Source of the DNA: Candidatus Chloroploca mongolica
GTDB lineage: Bacteria > Chloroflexota > Chloroflexia > Chloroflexales > Chloroflexaceae
DNA length: 64,000 nucleotides
Reading direction: 5' to 3'
Assembly: GCF_004762035.2 (NCBI RefSeq)
Contig: NZ_SIJK02000016.1
Location: forward strand, 52,387 to 116,386
Of this stretch, positions 36,794 to 45,265 are shown piece by piece (the stretch's first letter is position 1; the number at the start of each line of letters is the position of its first letter). Made by a program: the position numbers and the translations under genes. Below the pieces are notes generated by a model that ran no database searches, was not told the DNA's origin, and saw nothing but the letters and a program-made list of their open reading frames with translations.

Positions 36794-39700
36794 GCCGCAT
36801 TCCCTCCGTGTGAAAGACCGGCCACAATTGCCGCCCATGCCTGGGCATAGACGCCTTCGAGGTTCTGCCCAAGTGTGCGCAGCTTGCCGCCAAAGAGGGC
36901 CGTCTGAATCGTGGTGACCAGGAGCTTGAGCTGCGGATCATCCGTCTGTCCGGCAAGCTGACTGAGAAACTGGGCATGGGCCATTTTCGCCTGCGGATTG
37001 CCGCGCAAGGCCGCGATCGTGCGTGGAATCACCTCGGCGTCGAAGGGCAATTCCGCTTGCGCTTGCACCATCTCAGCGAGTTGATCAAAAGCGGTAGCGA
37101 TACCCTGCGCCTTACAAACTCGCAGCAGGTCAAGATGGAATTGGAGCATTTCGGTTCCACCTTGATCGCCCTGACTCTGAGTCTGAGCAATGTTGTGCGC
37201 AAAAATCGTCTCAACCTCTGGCTGGAACAACAGCGCCTGCTGTTGCTCCACTACCTGACGCATCGCAGCAAGATCGCCTGCATTCACGAAATCGCGAATC
37301 GCCTGGATAAGCTCATTAATGTTTGTTGGTTGCCCCATTGCCCCGTCTTCAACCCCGTGCCGGATTGCAGCAATAGCACTGGCATAGGGATGATCCGCCG
37401 GTAAGTCGGTTGGCTGCCCATCAAGCCAGGCGAGAACCGCAGTGTACAGTTCAACCTCAATCTGCCAATCAGCGCCGTCCTGCTGGGCCTGTTGCAGCGC
37501 ACCGCTGATGACGCCGCGCCATTCGACATGTTTTTCTGGCATCTGTGTAAGGACGGCAACCGTATTGCTGACGACAACACGAAGCTGTTCTGCGGGCAGG
37601 GTTGCCGGGCTGGTCGAGGACTCACTATCTAAGGAGTCGCCGCGTTGCATAACGCCCAATAGCTGTTGCATTGCTACAATGGTAGTACCGGATGCAGCAC
37701 GATCCAGCCCACTCATTTGCAAGACACCAATGGCTTGTTGCAAAGACTGGATTGCTTCTGAAGCACGATCAAGGCTTTGATAGAGCACCACGGCTACACC
37801 TGTCAGGGTGTCTGCCTCGCCGGCCCGGTCGCCCACTTCGCGCCGCAGGGGCAGCGCCTCCTCGTAGAGCGCCAAGGCCCGCTGCGGCTGCCCCGTGGCA
37901 TCGTACACCCCCGCCATGTTGGTCAGCGTCGACGCCTCGCCGGCCCGGTCGCCCACTTCGCGCCTCAGGGGCAGCGCCTGCTCGTAGAGCGCCAAGGCCC
38001 GCTGCGGCTGTCCCGTGGCACCGTACACCAACGCCATGCTGTTCAGCGTCGTCGCCTCGCCGGCCCGGTCGCCCACTTCGCGCGTCAGGGGCAGCACCTG
38101 CTCGTAGAGCGCCAAGGCCCACTGCGGCTGCCCCGTCTGCTGGTACACCAACGCCATGTTGTGCAACGTCGCGGCCTCGCCGGCCCGGTCGCCCACTTCG
38201 CGCCTCAGGGGCAGCGCCTGCTCGTAGAGCGCCAAGGCCCGCTGCGGCTGCCCCGTCAGCTGGTACACCGCCGCCATGTTGGTCAGCGTCGCGGCCTCGC
38301 CGGCCCGGTCGCCTACCGCGCACCGCAGAGGGAGCGCCTGCTCCAAGAGCGCCAAGGCCCGCTGCGGCTGCCCCATGTTCTGGTAAACCATCGCCATGTT
38401 GTTCAGCGTCACGGCCTCGCCGGCCCGGTCGCCCACTTCGCGCCTCAGGGGAAGCGCCTGCTCTAAGAGCGCCAAGGCCCGCTGCATCTGCCCCGTGGCA
38501 TCGTACACCATCGCCATGTTGTTCAGCGTCACGGCCTCGCCGGCCCGGTCGCCCACCGCGCGCCTCAGAGAGAGCACCTCCTCGTAGAGCGCCAAGGCCT
38601 GCTGCGGCTGCCCCGTCTGCTGATAGATCAACGCCATGTTGGTCAAGGCGTGGAGTTTCAGATCCTGATCATCTGTGCCGGCGGCAGCCAGGGCTTGCTC
38701 AATCAAAACGATCCCGTTGCGCCGATCCCCCAGGCGCTGGGCGATCCAGCCACGGAATAACTGATACCACCCTTGCGCTGGGGGAACGACATGCGCTATG
38801 CCCTGATCCAGGTCGTGCGCGCAAAGCTGAGCAATGACGACCAGTGCGGCACTGCGATTGATGCCTTGGTACAGGGTACGCGCCAGATCGGCGTAGGCGC
38901 TACCGTAGCGCTGCAACAAATCTTCCCGGTCAATGGAAGATTCCATGTGCTGCGCGCTAAACAAGCGCACCGTTGGATGGAGGCGATAAAAGAGCGTGGT
39001 TCCCTCACGCGTCGTGACGAGATCGCGCTCGACGAGACTACGCTGAGCCAAGCGGTACAACTGGTCGTAGACCAGCGAGTCGTGCCCTTCAGGTTCTTCT
39101 GTAGCGGGGTCGAAGATTGCTTTGGCGATCTCGGGCAGAAAGGGAGCGTGGAAGATCCAGAGCCCGCTGAGCAGCTTGCGCAAGCCCGCATCGAGAAAGC
39201 GTACACTGAAGTCAATGCTCTGGTAGAGCGAGCGCTGGCGGTGGTCGGCGTGGCGGTAGCGATCCTGCGATTCGAGAAGATAGTCGGCATAGTTCTGAAT
39301 AAAATCGGTCAGTGGGGTGCTCAGGTCGTTGAAGGCACCACCGAGCAGGCGTAGGCTTAAGGGATGGCCGTCTACGTTGGCACTCAACGCTTCAGCTTCC
39401 GCAAGGTGAACGGCATCGGCACGATGCGTGGCGTGCTGTTGAAATAGTCGTGCGCCATAACGATGGTCTAATCCACCCAGCGGCAATCCTTCTTCACCGC
39501 CCCAACCCAGGTATTCGCGGGATGTCGCCAACAAGCATACGGTTGGTGGGAGCTGTTCGCGGAGCAATTGTGCAAGCTGCTGAGCTTCGGGTTGGTCGGC
39601 CTGGGCTGCCTGTACCAGTGTTTCGGCGTTGTCGAGCACCAGCAAGGTGCGCAACTGGCCCAGGCGGGTAAGCACTGCATGCTCAAGCAGATCCGGTTCG

Positions 39701-41001
39701 GCACCCTTTTCAGTCACCATGCCGAGAAGGGTAGCGATGCTCTGGATCACGCTCTCGCGTGCGGGGAGCGTTTCGAGTGCGAGAGCCAAGGCACCGCCGG
39801 GAAAGGCGTGGGCAAAGCGCTCAACGGCCTCGCGGGCCAGGGCGGTCTTTCCTTGCCCGCCAATGCCGTGAATAGTGAGCAGACGTGGGCGGCTGTCGGC
39901 GGTCAGCCGCGCACCGACGGCGCGTAACTCCTCCTGACGACCCTGGAAGACGCCCTCGGTGCGCGGCAAAGCCAGCAGATCAAGGGGCGGTTGGTGTTCA
40001 CGGAGCGTCAGTTGTCCGGCGCTCGTCGCAAAGCCGCCGGTTGGCTCACTGAGTGCGGTATAGAGCACCGGCACGCCAATGGCCCAGGCATGTGGACTGT
40101 TGGCTAACTCTAGGCGGGCTTGCTGAACGGCCTCTTCAACCGTCGAACTGCGCGCCAACTCGCTGTAGAAGACCCGCGAGAAGGTACGGGCATCGTTGTC
40201 GACGATGCTAAAGCGCATGCCGAGCGCATAGGGCGTCCCCTGGCGAACAAGCGCAGCCGCGAGGTTGGCGAACTCGGTTTCGCCGGGGGTAGCACTCACA
40301 CAAGCGTTGAGCAAGACCAGGAAGGTTGTGCCTTTCGTGCGCCGCAGGAAGTCCTTGGCCGTGACGGACGCGAGGCCGCCGTCTTGTTGCTCAAAAAGGA
40401 GGATCGCACCCTTGTCGCTTCGTCCGCCGTGCCCCATAAAATGAATCACCCGATTGCGTTGTCCGCTTACCAACCGCCGCAGTTGCTCTAGTGTCACCGG
40501 GCGAGTGCGTTCCAAGGTCAAGGCAGCCGGTACTTGTTGAAGAACTTCCTTCAGCCGTTGCCACTCGCCGTCAATATCAAGCGGGAGAACGTCTGCGTCG
40601 AGCGGATTAGACGGCACGGCGACGATATGCAAGCCGCCGTCGAGCGTTGGCGGCGGGATGCGCTGTGCCGACGGCAAGCCACGCACCAATGTCACATCCA
40701 GCACCAGAAAGCCATCCGGCCCGTAGGCATACTCCCAGGGAATGGCATCCGTTTGGGCATCAGCCACCAGCAACAATCGCGCAGGCCCGGTCGCACGTGC
40801 CTGCAGCGCTGCTGATTCAGCAGGGAACAACGCCGCATAGAGCGCCTGGCCGTACGCCTTGGCATCATCCAGCGGGTGGGGCGGGCGTCCCGCTACAGCC
40901 GGATCGGGAACCAGGCGTAGCAGATCAAAAACATGCGACAACTGACCATTGCAATGAACCGCAACCTGCGTATCGGCTTGGATGGTGAGTGTTAGTTCCA
41001 T
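36790..41001 (-). CDS. CHAT protease-STAND NTPase-TPR protein (cassette copy 2)
   Basis: 1403 residues, paralogue of the 25414 gene. The CHAT domain has its catalytic His near residue 190 (HFMGHGG) and Cys near 233 (LNACVSATPG). The STAND ATPase has Walker A IHGIGGQGKTAL near 376, TLLVLDNAETL near 440 and HPLSLRLLGGAF near 555. Only about nine TPR units are present against eighteen in copy 1, and seven of these are nearly identical at DNA level. The C-terminus keeps the conserved tail (IQTALFGGKLRTLG, AAIVAGL). It lies 107 bp downstream of hsdS on the same strand, inside the hsd gene order. Confidence 0.92.
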   Translation of the reverse strand: MELTLTIQADTQVAVHCNGQLSHVFDLLRLVPDPAVAGRPPHPLDDAKAYGQALYAALFPAESAALQARATGPARLLLVADAQTDAIPWEYAYGPDGFLVLDVTLVRGLPSAQRIPPPTLDGGLHIVAVPSNPLDADVLPLDIDGEWQRLKEVLQQVPAALTLERTRPVTLEQLRRLVSGQRNRVIHFMGHGGRSDKGAILLFEQQDGGLASVTAKDFLRRTKGTTFLVLLNACVSATPGETEFANLAAALVRQGTPYALGMRFSIVDNDARTFSRVFYSELARSSTVEEAVQQARLELANSPHAWAIGVPVLYTALSEPTGGFATSAGQLTLREHQPPLDLLALPRTEGVFQGRQEELRAVGARLTADSRPRLLTIHGIGGQGKTALAREAVERFAHAFPGGALALALETLPARESVIQSIATLLGMVTEKGAEPDLLEHAVLTRLGQLRTLLVLDNAETLVQAAQADQPEAQQLAQLLREQLPPTVCLLATSREYLGWGGEEGLPLGGLDHRYGARLFQQHATHRADAVHLAEAEALSANVDGHPLSLRLLGGAFNDLSTPLTDFIQNYADYLLESQDRYRHADHRQRSLYQSIDFSVRFLDAGLRKLLSGLWIFHAPFLPEIAKAIFDPATEEPEGHDSLVYDQLYRLAQRSLVERDLVTTREGTTLFYRLHPTVRLFSAQHMESSIDREDLLQRYGSAYADLARTLYQGINRSAALVVIAQLCAHDLDQGIAHVVPPAQGWYQLFRGWIAQRLGDRRNGIVLIEQALAAAGTDDQDLKLHALTNMALIYQQTGQPQQALALYEEVLSLRRAVGDRAGEAVTLNNMAMVYDATGQMQRALALLEQALPLRREVGDRAGEAVTLNNMAMVYQNMGQPQRALALLEQALPLRCAVGDRAGEAATLTNMAAVYQLTGQPQRALALYEQALPLRREVGDRAGEAATLHNMALVYQQTGQPQWALALYEQVLPLTREVGDRAGEATTLNSMALVYGATGQPQRALALYEQALPLRREVGDRAGEASTLTNMAGVYDATGQPQRALALYEEALPLRREVGDRAGEADTLTGVAVVLYQSLDRASEAIQSLQQAIGVLQMSGLDRAASGTTIVAMQQLLGVMQRGDSLDSESSTSPATLPAEQLRVVVSNTVAVLTQMPEKHVEWRGVISGALQQAQQDGADWQIEVELYTAVLAWLDGQPTDLPADHPYASAIAAIRHGVEDGAMGQPTNINELIQAIRDFVNAGDLAAMRQVVEQQQALLFQPEVETIFAHNIAQTQSQGDQGGTEMLQFHLDLLRVCKAQGIATAFDQLAEMVQAQAELPFDAEVIPRTIAALRGNPQAKMAHAQFLSQLAGQTDDPQLKLLVTTIQTALFGGKLRTLGQNLEGVYAQAWAAIVAGLSHGGNAA
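37801..38640 (-). repeat. Seven nearly identical 120-bp TPR units in CHAT copy 2
   Basis: Boundaries recur exactly at 37817, 37937, 38057, 38177, 38297, 38417 and 38537, each with GCCTCGCCGGCCCGGTCGCC. Most differences lie in a short window that changes two or three residues per unit. Such homogeneity implies recent unequal recombination. Confidence 0.9.
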
Positions 41002-41108
41002 AGTTCATCTGCCAATAGACATTCGTTTGTACCAGAACAACCGCGTGACGATCGCATCCTTTCGTCACCCCTATTGTACCAACTCGCCACGCCCTGCGCT
41101 CGCCCGCG

Positions 41109-42437
41109 TTATGGCTCGACCAGGGCTCCTGGCGATACCACCCGCACCCTTCCCGTCATCAACTCCTCCAGCAGCGCCCGGAACAACTCCTCGTGCAGCG
41201 CCGCTTCCTGCTCCAGCGCCGCGATCACCGCATCGCAGGCTTGCAGCGCTTCCGCGATCTCGCGCTGCTCGGCGAGGGGGGGAAGCAGTAAAGGCAATTC
41301 GAACAGGATTTGCGTATTCAGATTTGGCATAATACTGCCAACGGAGTTGTTTTTCAAGTATTTCTGAGAAAGCTCAGTACCTATTGACACAGATAAGAAA
41401 AAGTTGTCTACGGCAAGATTCTTCACCCTGATTAGTAAGCACCCTGTACCACAGAACCAGCCGACGTACTTGTCACCCACAAAGGAGTAACGGCTAAAAT
41501 CTCCTCGCCTACTTATCAGAATGTCACCTTTTTGCAAGTAGTGCTTCGAGAGCGTATTAGCTAAACTTTTATCTATGAAAGGAAGTTCGCTTTCATCAAT
41601 GTAGTTAAATCGTAAATGTGTTGGATTTACAACAGGAATACCGCTTGGCTGATAATCCGAAGCATGGAGTTGGCTTCCAAATGGGCCAGTTTGTATAAAA
41701 CCTTCGCCAAGTACATCGCGTAATCGATATATCTCCCACCCCTGCGGCACCTCGCCGATCTCGGTGAGCTCCGTCGGCTCGCCGCGCGTACCCCTGGTAA
41801 ACAGCGCCTGCATCAATGCAGCCTTGCGCTCGCGCACCAACTCGATGGTGCGCCGCCGGGCCTGCACCGCCGCCTGCGCCGCCCGCAGCGCTGCGGCGAT
41901 GGCGCGCTGCTCAGCGAGGGGGGGGAGGGAAATTGGAAGCTGTGCGATCTTGTCCTTATTAAGAGTATTACCCTTAACAGCTCTATCTTGGTGGTCGCTA
42001 TAATCAAGCTGTGACAGATAGAACATTAGATAATCGCGATCAATATTCTCACTCAATTCAAATGAGACAATGGCTTCATTATGAAAAGCCTCAATGCCAA
42101 GTACAGAAGTCCTTCCAATAGTCAACTTAAAACTCATAAGCAACGTGCCAGGTTGAATCAACTTTCCTCGGAATACTTGTTTATTAGCCTCCTCTGAAAC
42201 TCGCTCTTTTGTGTTTGTTATAATCATAAGTTCTCTCATGTCGGCGATGCTCACCCAATTGTAGATGCCTTCAGACCAATACCTTACCTCATTTCTTGCA
42301 GGAGTACGTCCGATATTGAATTTGGCGATTTTTTCTAGTGATACCACCCGCCACCCATTGGGCAAATTCTCTGTGCTTTGCGCTTCGCCATTTTGCGCTT
42401 CAGCCACATCTTGCAACAGCACTGGTTCAGTAGTCAT
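41109..42437 (-). CDS. hsdS: Type I restriction specificity subunit (HsdS)
   Basis: 442 residues with two target recognition domains, each followed by a conserved helical spacer: LPPLAEQRAIAAALRAAQAA near residue 175 and LPPLAEQREIAEALQACDAV near 398. The two domains fix the two halves of the DNA target and the coiled spacers set their distance. TRD segments (about 25-160 and 215-380) are visibly more AT-rich than the spacers, as expected for exchangeable modules. The ATG overlaps the DUF433 stop (ATGA). Target sequence cannot be read. Confidence 0.95.
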   Translation of the reverse strand: MTTEPVLLQDVAEAQNGEAQSTENLPNGWRVVSLEKIAKFNIGRTPARNEVRYWSEGIYNWVSIADMRELMIITNTKERVSEEANKQVFRGKLIQPGTLLMSFKLTIGRTSVLGIEAFHNEAIVSFELSENIDRDYLMFYLSQLDYSDHQDRAVKGNTLNKDKIAQLPISLPPLAEQRAIAAALRAAQAAVQARRRTIELVRERKAALMQALFTRGTRGEPTELTEIGEVPQGWEIYRLRDVLGEGFIQTGPFGSQLHASDYQPSGIPVVNPTHLRFNYIDESELPFIDKSLANTLSKHYLQKGDILISRRGDFSRYSFVGDKYVGWFCGTGCLLIRVKNLAVDNFFLSVSIGTELSQKYLKNNSVGSIMPNLNTQILFELPLLLPPLAEQREIAEALQACDAVIAALEQEAALHEELFRALLEELMTGRVRVVSPGALVEP

Positions 42438-42676
42438 TTGGATAGTACTTTCGGATCAACTTGCCGGGCGGCATACTGGAAACAAGCGATCAGATCCTCG
42501 TGCTCGAGATCGGGCAAGTCGGCGATTACTTCGTCTACGGATAAGCCCGCCGCAAAGAGATCGAGCACATCGGCCACCCGAATCCGCATGCCCCGAACGC
42601 AGGGGCGCCCGCCGCATTGGTCGGGGTTGGTTGTGATGCGATCCAGTGGGTTGGTATTGTTATCTGAGTTGTACAC
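42434..42676 (-). CDS. DUF433 family protein (antitoxin-like)
   Basis: 80 residues with the DUF433 core: DRITTNPDQCGGRPCVRGMR, then RVADVLDLFAAGLSVDEVI and DLIACFQYAA. These proteins are winged or helical DNA-binding antitoxin-like partners, usually followed by a DUF5615 PIN-like toxin. Here the next gene, overlapping by 4 bp, is hsdS and no toxin is present, so it may instead regulate or modulate the restriction genes. Confidence 0.85.
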   Translation of the reverse strand: MYNSDNNTNPLDRITTNPDQCGGRPCVRGMRIRVADVLDLFAAGLSVDEVIADLPDLEHEDLIACFQYAARQVDPKVLSK

Positions 42677-42720
42677 AGGATTTCCGGCTTAGGGCTAATG
42701 GTTTTTAAGAATTATATCAG

Positions 42721-42840
42721 GTAGTGCCGACTTCAGTCGGCTTCCGGCTCAGCCGACTGAAGTCGGCACTACAGCTTCCGGCTCAGCCGACTGAAGTCGG
42801 CACTACAGCTTCCGGCTCAGCCGACTGAAGTCGGCACTCC
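42721..42840. repeat. REP-like hairpin followed by 34-bp tandem copies
   Basis: GTAGTGCCGACTTCAGTCGG plus CT (42721-42742) pairs perfectly over 22 bp with 42751-42772. The right arm with its CTTCCGGCTC spacer is then repeated twice more in 34-bp units (42775-42808 and 42809-42840, the last with CC at the end). It lies between hsdM and the DUF433 gene. Confidence 0.85.
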
Positions 42841-42904
42841 GCACCTAGGCGCAATACTGTTCAAAGAAGCTCACGCGAAGGCGCGAAGGGATGCTCACCT
42901 ACGT

Positions 42905-43137
42905 GAAAAACGTTGCGCCTTTGCGCCTTTGCGTCAAAACAACCACCCGCTTTGCGCCTTTGCGCCTTTGCGTCAAAACAACCGCCCTCTTTGCGCCTTT
43001 GCGCCTCTGCGTTAAACAACCGGCCTTCTTTCGCGATCTTTAACGCAGAGCCGCAGAGCCGGGGAGGCGCGGAGTTTCCATGTTCCCCTTTGCGCCTCTG
43101 CGCCTTTGCGCCTTTGCGTCAAAACAACCGCCCGCTT
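42905..43137. repeat. Cluster of GCGCCTTTGCG-type dispersed repeats
   Basis: At least four copies of GCGCCTTTGCGCCTTTGCGT or close variants, each followed by CAAAACAACC, separated by short unique spacers. Together with 42721-42840 they fill the 496-bp gap between hsdM and DUF433 (42677-43172), where no gene is seen. The same core occurs at 32408-32424 and 44961-45025. Confidence 0.85.
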
Positions 43138-43172
43138 TGCTTCGCTTGCTTTACATTTTGCGCTTTACCGCT

Positions 43173-44825
43173 TTACCGCTTCAGCGCTTCCATCACCCGT
43201 GCCAACTCTGCATCGGCCCGTTCGCGCTCGGTGCGGGCTGCGGCGATGTCGGCGAGAATGGCGTCGAGCGGGCGGTGCTGTGCGCGGTCGGTCACGGTGA
43301 CGAACTGCGAGGGGCTGAGGTTGTAATCGGCGGTGCGAGCTTGCTCCAGCGTGATCACCCGACTCAACTTGGCGCGGCTCTCCCAGGCGCGGTAGACCTC
43401 GGCCACCGCCGCGATGCCCTGCTCGGTCAGTTCGTTCTTGGGCTTGCGCTTGACGAAGTAGGCAGAGGCGTTGACCAGCAGGATCTGGCCCTTGCGTGTC
43501 GCTGGTTTGCCCCGGTGTAGCAGCAGGATGACCCCCGGTGCGCTGGTATTATAGAAGAGGTTCTCGGGTAGCAGCACCACGCCGTCGATGACATCCTGCT
43601 CGACCAGGGCGGCGCGGATGGTCTTTTCTTTGTTCGACGACTTGCTGCCCGAGCCACGCGAAACCGCGCCGGTGTCGAGCACAATTGCCGCCCGCCCGGT
43701 CTCCTTGAGGCACGCCAGGATATGCTGCACCCAGGCCCAGTCGGCACTGCTGCCCGGCGGCTGTCCAGCCCCAAAGCGGCCCCAGGCATCGGCGTCATAG
43801 AACGCCTCATCGTAGTTGTCCTGGTTCCACATCGGATTCGCGACGACATAGTCGAAGCGTTGCAGCCCCGCCCCGGCGCTCGCAAAACGCGGCGTAGTGA
43901 ACGTATCGCCAATCGCGATCTCCGAGTCGGTATAGTCATGCAGGAACATATTCATCTTCGCCATCGCGTAGGTAGTTGGATTCAGTTCCTGGCCAAAGAG
44001 GCGCGGAGCCTGGCTACGCTGCGCCGGGTGCTTCTCCTCGAAGCGCAGACGCGGCTTGAGCAACAGCCCACCAGAGCCACACGTCGGATCGTGGATCTCG
44101 GTATAGGGCTGCGGATCGAGCAGATCGGCCATCAGAAAGCCAACCTCTTTGGGCGTATAGAACTCGCCCGCGCTCTGACCCTGACCCTCGGCAAACTTGC
44201 GCAGCAGATACTCATAGGCCCGCCCCAACACATCGGGCTCGGTATGCTGGAGGCCCAGGCGATGGCGACTGATCACCTCGATCAGCGCAGCGAGGCGGTC
44301 ATCATCAAGCGTGCGCTGACCGCTCTGACGCTCATTAAAGTCTTTGACATCGAGCACACCCTGGAGATCGGGGTTCAACCGAGCCGTCTCGCGCATCGCC
44401 GTGGTAGCAAACTCACCGAGCGTCCCATCAGCACCATGGTTACGAATGCGGCTCCACTGATACGCCGTTGGCACAAAGAAGCGCACAATCGGCTTACGGC
44501 CCGTGCGCAACGCATCAGCGTGATCCTGCTCGATCACCGTGCGGGCAACATCCTCGCCCCCGAACGTCGCCGCATGCTTTGCCACTTCATCGTCAAAGAC
44601 ATCGGAAAGCCGCTTGAAAAAGACCAGCGGCAGAATGAAATCTTTGAACTTCGGGGCATCGGTTGCACCGCGGATCGCACATGCGGCATCCCAGAGCCAG
44701 GTCTCCAACGCGCTGATAGTCAACTGCTGACCATTCGAGGGCACCTGATCGAACCCACTGGCCGCAGGGAGATCATTGGAGGGCAACGACGATTTTTTGG
44801 AGCGTCCACGCGACACGGTGATCAT
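43173..44825 (-). CDS. hsdM: Type I DNA N6-adenine methyltransferase (HsdM)
   Basis: 550 residues from ATG 44825; GTG 44816 has GAAGGA at a better spacing and is an alternative. The frame extends upstream to 45113, but that part runs through a palindromic repeat and is not coding. The N-terminal helical domain (SALETWLWDAACAIRG, ILPLVFFKRLSDVF) precedes the SAM site DPTCGSGGLLL near residue 225 and the catalytic motif VVANPMWNQ near 305 in place of the more common NPPF/NPPY. QSAGEFYTPKEV is typical. The C-terminal coiled region would bind HsdS. It starts the minus-strand restriction operon but is split from hsdS by repeats. Confidence 0.95.
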   Translation of the reverse strand: MITVSRGRSKKSSLPSNDLPAASGFDQVPSNGQQLTISALETWLWDAACAIRGATDAPKFKDFILPLVFFKRLSDVFDDEVAKHAATFGGEDVARTVIEQDHADALRTGRKPIVRFFVPTAYQWSRIRNHGADGTLGEFATTAMRETARLNPDLQGVLDVKDFNERQSGQRTLDDDRLAALIEVISRHRLGLQHTEPDVLGRAYEYLLRKFAEGQGQSAGEFYTPKEVGFLMADLLDPQPYTEIHDPTCGSGGLLLKPRLRFEEKHPAQRSQAPRLFGQELNPTTYAMAKMNMFLHDYTDSEIAIGDTFTTPRFASAGAGLQRFDYVVANPMWNQDNYDEAFYDADAWGRFGAGQPPGSSADWAWVQHILACLKETGRAAIVLDTGAVSRGSGSKSSNKEKTIRAALVEQDVIDGVVLLPENLFYNTSAPGVILLLHRGKPATRKGQILLVNASAYFVKRKPKNELTEQGIAAVAEVYRAWESRAKLSRVITLEQARTADYNLSPSQFVTVTDRAQHRPLDAILADIAAARTERERADAELARVMEALKR

Positions 44826-45265
44826 CCTTCGCCCAATCCAGGCACTATGGGGAGCCCACAGCGACGGGCCAGAGCCGCAACGTACCGTGGGAGAGCGGTT
44901 GTTGACGGCTAGTATACCCATGTTGACGCAAAGACGCAACGCTGCCCATACCGATCCGTATTGACGCAAAGGCGCAAAGGCGCAAAGATAGGAAATACCT
45001 CTGCGCCTTTGCGCCTTTGCGTCAAACAACCAGTCTTTTTTGCGGCGAAGTGCCCCTGTAACGATCCCGATGGTGTTGGCGAAAACAGAGCCATCAATGC
45101 GTATGTGTGACACTCGTTGTCACATAGTCGTGCCATACTCAGAAGAGGAGCAATCTGAGGTGGTTTCATAGATGCACTTCTCAGCCCCTGTGTCAGGATC
45201 CGGTGTCATCTCCCTATGGCGCGAGTCTTCTCATCGCAGCAGCGCCCCAGCCCAAGGAGGTTCTT
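44826..45265. other. Divergent intergenic region with palindromic repeat
   Basis: 440 bp between hsdM (minus) and the 45266 gene (plus). No gene is seen. It holds the 65-bp palindrome at 44961-45025 and, just before the right-hand gene, a strong AAGGAGG ribosome site (45254-45260). Promoters for both sides should lie here, but I cannot identify convincing -35/-10 pairs. Confidence 0.5.
44961..45025. repeat. Palindromic dispersed repeat with 24-bp perfect arms
   Basis: TTGACGCAAAGGCGCAAAGG plus CGCA (44961-44984) is the exact complement of 45002-45025, with a 17-nt loop. The flank ACAACCAGTCTTTTTTGCGG after the right arm is also present after the palindrome at 32356-32424. Confidence 0.85.

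Noticed and set aside
37692..38837. Arg/Pro/Ala-rich repeat protein on the plus strand
   Set aside because: Antisense translation of the homogenised TPR units of CHAT copy 2.
42721..42840. Possible CRISPR or attachment site
   Set aside because: The 34-bp units are contiguous without spacers and no integrase is present.
42905..43137. Possible CRISPR array
   Set aside because: Repeat copies are irregular in length and spacing, low in complexity, and found elsewhere in the window as palindromes; no cas genes.
44826..45113. 96-residue N-terminal extension of HsdM
   Set aside because: It is translated from a palindromic repeat and intergenic sequence; the HsdM fold starts after 44825.
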